DNA of 64,000 nucleotides, taken from contig JAFMSR010000009.1 of the NCBI GenBank assembly GCA_022818135.1, forward strand, positions 23,651,061 through 23,715,060, read 5' to 3'. Shown piece by piece: positions 56,135 to 64,000 of this stretch. This DNA is from Saxidomus purpurata. Its lineage: Eukaryota > Mollusca > Bivalvia > Venerida > Veneridae. A program made the translations under genes and the position numbers. Every line of letters begins with the position of its first letter. Within the stretch, counting starts at the first letter, position 1. Below the pieces are notes generated by a model that searched no databases, was not told the origin of the DNA, and was given only the letters and a program-made list of their open reading frames with translations.

Positions 56135-58373
56135 AAAATGCACTAAACCTATAGTAGAAACAAGACAGCTTCTTCTTTCCTCAGACAATACTTTACATTT
56201 ATTATCTCCACACGTGAATTGGGCAGTCATGTTTGTTAGTGTTTTATTACATCCCGAATTTTCCCAGGGCAAATGCCCATAACCGTACTTATGAGGGCCT
56301 ACTGGGAACGTTGCCGGATATGATACAATTGCCCAACTAAATATGGATACACTATACAAATTAAAAAAACCCTTCCGCGCCTCATTGGCATTGCATCAGC
56401 ATGTGCAGTTCTAGTAAAACGTAGAAAAAAAACCCATCATTCATTGTAGATTAACGCTGTTAACACTAAATAGTGTAATGATTACATGCTTTGGAAAGGT
56501 TGTGTCCGTTGCTATTTTTTTTCTCACCGTTTGCTGTGGTAAGGTCTCCCAATCAATGAGAGGAGTAATCAGGACATATTTTTTCCTTCAGGCAAAAATA
56601 CTTTTGCGATCACTTTTATGTACCGACTGTTTGAGGATGACGTTGAAGACATCAACTATTTTTTTAAGACAATATTTGTTGATAGCTAAGCAGATAGTTT
56701 CAATATATATTTCTACCAACTCCTGATCACAGTTGTCTTGACTGTATACATAAAAATGTTTATTGCGAAAACATGTTTTGTAAGTTCTTTGTGAAGCATT
56801 TGTATTGACCGCTGTATATCTCCGAATAGAAGGGTGACCGTCGATTTCTTTGAGGAATTGGGAACACTTTTGCATCTCTCTCTTAACCGAGTTATAGGTA
56901 ATCAAGCGCCATTAAGCATTTGCATTTTCTACTAAGCTTAAACCTCACGAGGTTTAAAGGCAGATTATACGTCTCATATATTCGGATCAACTATTTCCTT
57001 GGAAACTTTGCCGTTATGGTTTTAACATTGAGGCAGAAAGAAATTTCGATTGGCCAGGAGTTCCTACTATCATAATAACATAGAATGTAGAATCTTATGA
57101 TGCTTTGGATGCTAGTCAGTGTAATGATACTATACCTATAGTGATAAACGGGACAAAATTGGTATCAGGTGACTACATGTGTACATGTATTTAATAATAT
57201 TTAAAAATTAACTATAGAAACAAATATACATGACTGTGTTTGTCCGGCGAAACTGTTATTATTATAACGTGTCCCAAATTATTTGAAATAGTGATGTATT
57301 TAGGAGAAAGCCATTCCTTTGAAATGTGTCATAGTTTAGAAATAAATATATATAACGTGAAAAGAAGCTACTTACAGTATTTGGGATGTAATGGACAATA
57401 TTCCATTGAACTGAATATTTTCATAATCTACATTCAGATTACTGACTAGTGGGCAAACTTTGAAGACAATTCGCCGTTTAATTCAAAAGTAATATTGGTT
57501 ACTGTTGTCCAACCCCCACTTTCTAAACACTGGCTTTATTTAAAGCACCCTGTAAAGTTCAGCTACGTATGTTTGAAAGTATGTATGTATATTTGTTTTT
57601 GGCCAAGGACTGTAAGCCCAATGATCAATGTTAGTATGCTACATTTCAAACAACGTAGATAATATAACTGTAATTGTTGCAAGTGGCAGTCGAGAATTAA
57701 AAGCAATATTTTGGGTTCGTTTCCCAAACGTAGACATAATTTGTTTACTTCTAGAGATAGATCAAATGTATGTTTGAAGCGCCCGGTTGTTGCGTCACAG
57801 AATCACTTTATTTTATTGACAAACTGTACCATGTTTCTGGACAGCTTGTCAAATTTGATAGATTTGTTTAATTATGATTTTAGTTTTCAATTGCTCAGTT
57901 ATTTCGAATGCAAAGTGCGTCACTTTCCGCCACCCCTACATTTTAAACATTGAAATCACATTTCTCATCTGCTTTGTTTATCATGTCAAATTCGATGTTT
58001 TTACAGTTCATATGAAGAGCTTAAAAATTGGTAAATTGCTATAGCAGTTTTGTGGTTTAGCGGTTTATAAATGTTTTCAGAAAGCTAAATATGGATTATG
58101 AAAATTATTCCGAACAAAATGAAAAAAACATCCTCAGCGGTTACGTCAATATCAAACGTATGGTCATCTTTGCATTTACCAAAGATGAATACATGTAGAT
58201 AATTTGAATAGAAGGTGCGAGACAATGATAAAACGTGTTAATCATTAAAACAACAACTTGTAGCAATGTTTGCAATTCAAAATTGTAATTTGAACATCTG
58301 ACACTTGTTACAATGTATCTAAACACCGACCGACCCAAGTACACAAATGTAGGCTAAAAAATAATTTAATCGA
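56135..58373. other. Intergenic, nothing recognised
   Basis: No gene supported. A 105-codon minus frame (56588-56905) has Cys and Lys in a soluble-looking sequence but no family motif, poor start context and no neighbouring exons. Others are shorter. Dispersed repeats were not identified here. Confidence 0.45.
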
Positions 58374-58570
58374 GTCAGCCCGGTTAGCTCAATCGGTAGA
58401 GCACAAGGCCGACCAACTTAAATTACTAACAGTCTTTCAGATGAGACTTAAAAACCGAAGTCCAATGTATGGTTGCTATACACCTAGCATGTATCTTGCA
58501 CTATCCTCCGAAACCTAAACTAAGCAACTTCTTTTGGGGGTGTTGGTCATATGGGAAACCTGTACCAACC
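58374..58570 (+). mobile_element. tRNA-like SINE, second copy
   Basis: 'cagcccggttagctcaatcg' and 'gtagagcac' are the A-box half. The B-box half is deleted and the sequence runs into the body 'ctaacagtctttcagatgag', then 'acttaaaaaccg', 'gtatcttgcac' and 'ccgaaacctaaac', matching the body of 47880-48105. It is a diverged, head-deleted copy. Confidence 0.78.
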
Positions 58571-59124
58571 ATAAAGCTCTAATATACATACATACATATT
58601 TCATACATACATTTAATCGAAAACGGGTCCGTATAAAACATGTATATATGACCGGAGGTGTTTATTACAGGTCTTACCGATTATAGCCTCTTTAGAGGAT
58701 GGTGGACCTAATAAGCAAAATTACATGTTTATTACGATTCATTAATTAATAAATAAATCTTGTATTCTTAATTTCATCAAAACTGATGTTTTAAAAATCA
58801 TCCAATGGGCGAATATTCGAATACGGAAATTGCATTCGAATTGTTCGTTCAGTTTCCGGTGAAAGTAGTGTCTAAAATAGATTGATATAGATTCTACTTT
58901 ACAGGAATTTATACCGGAAGCTTTTTACTTGATGATTTGTTCTAAAATATGTTCATTTCAGACAGTTCGAACAACTTTATTTTTTTCACCAAAATCTGAG
59001 AGTGAGCAGCATTAATGCAAAACTATACCTGCCAAGATGCGCACAATTGTTATGAAATTATTGCAAAATTGTAATACTATGTCTGAGCATATTCTAAATG
59101 GACAATGAGTATGTATTTTGATGT
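58571..59124. other. Intergenic with repeat fragment
   Basis: 58670-58730 ('gaggatggtggacctaataagca') matches the block at 9990-10025. Nothing else recognised. Confidence 0.5.
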
Positions 59125-59722
59125 AGCTCTGTTGAACCGTATATGTCCCAGAACGTATATATCACACGAGAGAAAAAATTCGACCGCATATGTCACACGT
59201 GTGATATATTCGGTCGAAAATAGTCTTCGCGTGAAACGTATATGGCACATAATATGTATACGTTTGACTTCGAATTTTATAGGAACACGAAAACGAATAT
59301 CTCACATGCAGAAAAAGGCAAATAAAAACGAAATGTAACGATGTTTGGGAGGCATCCATATAGGTATATACATGTATATAGGTGTAATGTGGAGAGCCGA
59401 AATGCAATGACATGATTATCCAAGAAAGTCCAAGGTAAACGACATGCGATCAACACTTATTGGAACTTAAACACAGAGTAAACTTGATATATCTGCATGG
59501 CCGGCTCCTGTGGATCGGTTCCGATCCTCTTCCTGGAATGACTTAAGCAAAAGTATAATTTGTACTTTCATGCACTTTAATATCACAACATATACGTTTC
59601 GGTGTAAACTGTCAAAAATGATGAAACGAATATGTCACATTAAACACGTGTTACATTTACGGTCGAATATATCACACACGTGTGATATATACGTTCCGGG
59701 ACATATACGGTTCAAAATAGCT
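59125..59722. mobile_element. ~600-bp TIR (MITE-like) element
   Basis: The left end 59125-59170 ('gaaccgtatatgtccca', 'gaacgtatatatcacacg') and right end 59678-59722 are inverted repeats of about 45 bp with few mismatches. Sub-terminal palindromes 'cacacgtgtg' and 'ggtcgaa.atat' recur in both halves. Internal open frames (59105-59338 +, 59162-59413 -, 59510-59839 +) are under 110 codons and resemble no transposase, so it is non-autonomous. Confidence 0.85.
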
Positions 59723-59767
59723 CTATACAGACGTCCGTCGAGTTTGGTGTTAGTGCTGTTAATGTTG

Positions 59768-59850
59768 TGGAGCCGCCGTGGCGCAGTTGTAGCGTGTTCG
59801 CCTCAGGATCGAAGGGCCCCGGGGTTATCCCTACCATAGCCATGTCGGTT
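59768..59850 (+). mobile_element. tRNA-like SINE fragment
   Basis: 'gccgccgtggcgcagttgta' (A box) and 'ccccggggttatccctacc' (degenerate B box) with about 45 bp between. tRNA-like head, degenerate. Confidence 0.5.
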
Positions 59851-60420
59851 TCTGTAATAATAAGTGTTTAGTACACAAATAATTCCACATTGCCTCTCTC
59901 TCTTTGAGGAATGAGTCTCGAGAGCGATAAGTCTAAGTAGTAAGAATTTGTTTCGAAATCGAGATTAAATTAATTAATGTTGTGTTTTCGTATACTAAAG
60001 ATGTTAAAGAACGCTTCCTCACATGTCAGAGAGAATGTCGATTGTAAGGTAATTTTACCATCCACTAGAGAATTACTTTCACAAGACGTGGATGAATAAT
60101 TGAGTTTAATGACCATTTTGTAACCTATCCAAGAATAAATAGTTCAGAAATGTCAATGGGGTCCTAGTAAATATAATATTAATGCTACGAAAGCTAATTT
60201 TGTAAGTACACATGTATAATTTATCAGATAGCTTCGGGGAGAACAATTGTTGCCTGCTGACAGAAGTGCTATACTCCTAGATATAGCTTGTGATTAAGAT
60301 GTTACTATATTGAGCATATGTGTTTGTTTTTAGTAGATATGGAATGTATCTCAACAAGAAGTGATACAATTGCAATATCTGCACGAGCGCGAAGCGCGAG
60401 TTAAAATGAAAATTTGTATC
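59851..60420. other. Intergenic, nothing recognised
   Basis: 60080-60115 is similar to 49868-49905 (shared repeat). No gene. Confidence 0.45.
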
Positions 60421-60423
60421 AAT

Positions 60424-60957
60424 TTACAGGGCCGTCGTCGGTTTTGGAAAATCGGTCCGGCTGAATGAATGAGATAGGGGAGAGCACCACGAGAGGGGGC
60501 AGCCCTCTCTCGTAAAGGGGGGTTTGGGGGATCTCCCCCTAGTAAATTTTGAGTTTCTGTATGCCTTTAGATGCGTTTTTATTGCATCATGAGTGTACTT
60601 CTGGATTGTTATTTCCACTATTTTCGTAAAGATTTTATAGAAAAAGGTACCATAGTTTTGGGCAATCATTTAGCAGACTCATGATGGCACTTCATGCTTT
60701 TTGAATGACACACTAGCATCTTTCCAGTTAAAAATCCATTGAGAACTTAAGCTTTGTCCAGCTTTGAACTTGACAGTTTTCCGTCTCTGTAAGCAAACAT
60801 GCACATATGCGAGGTCATTGGCTTCATCGTAATGCAACCACGATGTATAAGTAAACCACGAAGACTGAACGCTTCTTTTCACTGGAGGTTTTTGACCAAA
60901 GATGCGCTTTAGAAAATTAAATGTCTTAGGTTGATTTGGTACTGGAGGTATATCCAT
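60424..60957 (-). pseudogene. hAT/TTF-zinc-finger transposase fragment
   Basis: From an ATG at 60957 (minus) the frame reads MDIPPVPNQPKTFNFLKRIF, then KRSVQSSWFTYTSWLHYDEA, NDLAYVHVCLQRRKT and NWKDASVSFKKHE, stopping at 60679. This matches the N-terminal TTF/BED-like zinc-finger segment of ZMYM/hAT-type domesticated or active transposases (QxSWF..WpWLHYdE..D.afChvC...NWKdA...f.kHe). After the stop, 60669-60424 is open in another frame and ends SHSFSRTDFPKPTTAL, which may be an unrelated tail. The catalytic RNase-H-like domain and hAT dimerisation region are absent, so this is a truncated copy. The ORF extends upstream of the Met, but the homology begins there. Confidence 0.72.
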
Positions 60958-61059
60958 TTTGAAGCAATAACATACACAGAAGGTTTCAGATCTAGAATGG
61001 ACAGAAAATGTATGTATGTATTTTAGTGTTTTATCGTTGGTCCGTCTGTATTTCAAAAC

Positions 61060-62514
61060 AATTATTCATGACTAGTCTGTAGCACCTAAATAACTAAATC
61101 TTTAATAAGTTCTATTTATTTAAGGCGAGAAAAACATTATTGTTTTATAACTTACATTTAAAATCAGAAGAAGTCGTTCTTTAAATTAAGCTAAATCAAA
61201 GATCAACCAGTTGCTGTGCCTTTGACTTGTGCGCTTGAGATAATCTTTAATAATGGCTAATTGGATTAAGTAGTTGCTGATTTCAAAGCACGCACTATCG
61301 ATGATTTCATTAGCGTGTCAGTACGTCGGAACTTAAAGTTTAAGTTAAGATATATTCCAAATCCACTTAAAACAAACAACTTTTCTTTTTGTTGTTTGCT
61401 AAATATTATAACAAAAGCAAAATTATGTATATGCACTTCTTAAAACAATAGTTCCGGCAGACCCATATCACCAAAACTGTGACTGATATGAAATCTATAT
61501 CATCACTCTATATTTCAGTCATATAACACAGTATATCATTAGTAAGCATAAAATAAACAATGTGTATACTAGAAATTGAATGAAAAAAGATCAGTACAAA
61601 GGAAATATAGAAAAGAAACTGTTCAGTTCTTGACAATGGACCATGATTAGATATTACATATATAACTGCATGTTTTTATGTACAGCTGCGTATTTTTGGC
61701 ACTTTCATATTACGCACGAAAAGACAAGTATTCCAAATATCGTAGTGTAGGCGAGGGAATGAAAAGACAAAAACAGAATGGCGGGGGCAACAGAACGACA
61801 GCAGAAAGGAGAGAGAAATGAGTCACACTACAAATTAATAAACCTCTATCAATATTATAACAAAATTAAATTTATGAAATGACTTTCTTTACAAAGTTAC
61901 AAATCAAAATGGCGAGTGTAAATACAGTAAATTACTTAACATGATCATGTAGTCTGTACACTTCCAAGAAAAAAATAGAAAATGTATCAGCATTTTAACA
62001 TAATTGATCTCTCTTGATATTATAATAGGTAAAATGACTTAACTTGTATCTAAAGGAAGCAAAACAGCTTCTTGTTCTTACAAAAGCAATAAATGATCCG
62101 CTATTTCTTTCCCAAAGAGGATTTTGCTTATTTTCTGAAACACAGATTATTACTTTAGGGGGTAATTGTATACAAAACGTGTCTGTGATGCAGCTCCGGC
62201 GCGTCATAAATGTTGAATAAATGTGGAATAATGATCTGGCTTTATAACATGCTATTTTCTTCAATCTCAGTTTTGGCTCAAATCGTTTAGATATACATTT
62301 TTACGTTTTGTGATTACTTAGTCTAATGTTCATCGCATTACCCTCTCTCACAATCGAAACAATAAAGACGCAATGGTGAGGGATAAATGTATTAGAAATA
62401 GTATTTGGTATTAGTGACCTCGACTAACAATGTGGTTTTGCATAAGTGTCAATTTATATCTTATTTGTGTGTAAACAATATGATATACAACAAGAGGTTT
62501 AGGATGGCCGTATA
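61060..62514. other. Intergenic, nothing recognised
   Basis: AT-rich, no gene or repeat supported; an 89-codon minus frame at 61995-62264 is unrecognised. Confidence 0.5.
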
Positions 62515-63465
62515 TCGCTCACATACACCACTAAGTACAGTTCTCACATACACCACCAAGAACAGCACTCTACCAAGTACAGCATTCTAAAACACAACCA
62601 AGTACAGTACTCACATACACCACCAAGTACAGTTCTCACATACACCTCCAAGTACAGTACTCACATACACCATAAAGTACAGCGCTCTAAATTACCACCC
62701 AGTACAGTACTCACATACACCACCAAGTACAGTACTCACATACACCACAAAGTACAGCGCTCTAAATTACCACCCAGTACAGTACTCACATACACCACCC
62801 AGTGCAGTACTCACATACACAACCAAGTACAGTACTCACATACACCACAAAGTACAACGCTCTAAATTACCACCCAGTACAGTACTCACATACACCACAA
62901 AGTACAACGCTCTAAATTACCACCCAGTACAGTACTCACATACACCACAAAGTACAACGCTCTAAATTACCACCCAGTACTGTACTCACATACACCACAG
63001 TACAACGCTCAAATACCACCCAGTACAGTACTCACATACACCACAAAGTACAACGCTCTAAGTTACCACCCAGTACAGTACTCACATACACCACCCAGTA
63101 CAGTACTCACATACACCACCAAGTACACTACTCACATACACCTCCAAGTACTGTACTCACATACACCTCCGAGTACAGTTCTCACATACACCTCCAAGTA
63201 CTGTACTCACATACACCACAAAGTACAGCACTCTAAATTACCACCTAGTACAGTATTCACATACACCACAAAGTACAACGCTCTAAATTACCACCCAGTA
63301 CAGTACTCACATACACCTCCGAGTACAGTTCTCACATACACCTCCGAGTACAGTTCTCACATACACCACCAAGTACAGTTCTCACATACACCTCCAAGTA
63401 CTGTACTCACATAAACCACAAAGTACAGCACTCCAGTACAGTACTCACAACACCACCAAGTACAT
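62515..63465. repeat. ~950-bp minisatellite, ~25-bp units
   Basis: About 26 copies of a unit of roughly 25 bp, 'agtacagtactcacatacac' plus 'cacc(a/c)', alternating with a second version 'agtacaacgctctaaattac' plus 'cacccag'. In the middle (62850-63000) the two versions alternate as a 51-bp higher-order repeat. 'agtac.gtact' is itself palindromic. Non-coding. Confidence 0.95.
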
Positions 63466-63540
63466 ACAGAAGAATTAATGTGAAGGTATAACATATAGAA
63501 AATAACGCAATCACAAAGACAACAGGACAGAGATATAAAA

Positions 63541-63935
63541 AAGTAATTGGTCAAATCCTGAGTTACTGTCTTTGGACGTTCCGTTATAAAACTTAGAAGA
63601 ACTTCTCCTTTAATTAACACCCTTTATTCTCACTTTAATTTTATTATGTAGAGTGAAAACTTGAGAAATTATGATTAATCTAACATTTGAATGTTTTATA
63701 ACATGTGTACAGACATGATACTTTTTATGTTGTTCTTAGTCTCTCATAACTCTTTTAGAGCGGTTTTGTACATTTTTACATGCTTATATAATGTTAATGT
63801 TTAAAATATGTATGTACAAAAATGAGACTATTATAAAATATCTATCAAAATATTTATCTATAACAAAGTAATAGGTCAAATCGTGAGGTACTGTCTTTGG
63901 ACGTTCCGTTATAAAACATAGAAGAACTTCCCTCG
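63541..63935. repeat. Direct duplication, 325 bp apart
   Basis: 63541-63606 and 63866-63931 share 'aagtaat.ggtcaaatc.tga' and 'actgtctttggacgttccgt', 'tataaaac.tagaagaactt' with few differences. They flank unrelated AT-rich sequence and probably belong to the same repeat locus as the minisatellite at 62515-63465. Confidence 0.85.
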
Positions 63936-64000
63936 AACACAATCCAACACAGCACTCACCAGCAACCTTTACAAACAACTGAAGTTAATCGTCTTCATTA

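Noticed and set aside
56588..56905. 105-codon minus-strand frame as a gene
   Set aside because: No motif or neighbouring exon; length is within the range expected by chance in 64 kb.
60424..60669. 81-codon frame as the continuation of the hAT/TTF protein
   Set aside because: Separated by stops in a different frame and not clearly homologous to the expected next domain; listed only as part of the pseudogene interval.
62515..63465. CRISPR-like array
   Set aside because: Units are contiguous with no unique spacers, and the genome is clearly eukaryotic. It is a minisatellite.

Overview
The window looks like nuclear DNA of a bivalve mollusc. The grounds are AT-rich sequence with long introns, GT-AG splice sites, many tRNA-derived SINE-like pieces, and dispersed repeats built on 'ggtcaaggtcac' and 'agctcacctgag...' modules that I associate with venerid-type clams. 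No bacterial operons, Shine-Dalgarno sites, rRNA genes or CRISPR arrays are visible. The species is an inference.

I can support one host gene, on the + strand. Four exons share compatible phases: 5747-5905 (C-terminal part of a DZIP3-type HEPN domain with an intact R-x4-H motif), 18266-18587 (charged helical linker, probable coiled coil), 19029-19097 (short linker) and 33516-36208 (one large NACHT ATPase exon with a degenerate LRR-like tail and the stop codon). Together they give about 1080 residues of a HEPN - coiled coil - NACHT - LRR-like protein, an animal NLR-type architecture. The N-terminal exon or exons and the promoter were not found; they are probably upstream of the window.

The introns (12.4 kb, 0.44 kb and 14.4 kb) are filled with transposon debris. 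Intron 1 holds an internally deleted L1-like LINE (about 7090-8240, +), a 5'-truncated CR1/jockey-like LINE (about 10275-11980, -) and a broken SGNH-hydrolase ORF typical of some retroelements (13902-14489, -). Intron 3 holds a duplicated 550-bp repeat, several palindromic MITE-like elements, a run of three tRNA-like elements, a Penelope GIY-YIG remnant (28216-28473) and a 1.8-kb array of 150/153-bp units that keeps one frame open for 563 codons.

From 36.6 to 64 kb I see no convincing host gene. This part holds 'ggtcaaggtca' satellite-like arrays (notably 40840-41800), a 39-bp minisatellite, SINEs, a ~6.2-kb foldback-like element whose two inverted arms are each made of about seven ~260-bp CAG-rich subunits (49951-56134, with a 447-bp MITE nested in the right arm), a ~600-bp TIR element (59125-59722), a hAT/TTF-zinc-finger transposase fragment (60424-60957, -) and a ~950-bp minisatellite near the right edge (62515-63465).

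The most interesting biology is the HEPN-NACHT gene, a candidate nucleotide-sensing NTPase coupled to a ribonuclease-type HEPN domain. The foldback-like element and the frame-preserving 150-bp array come next.
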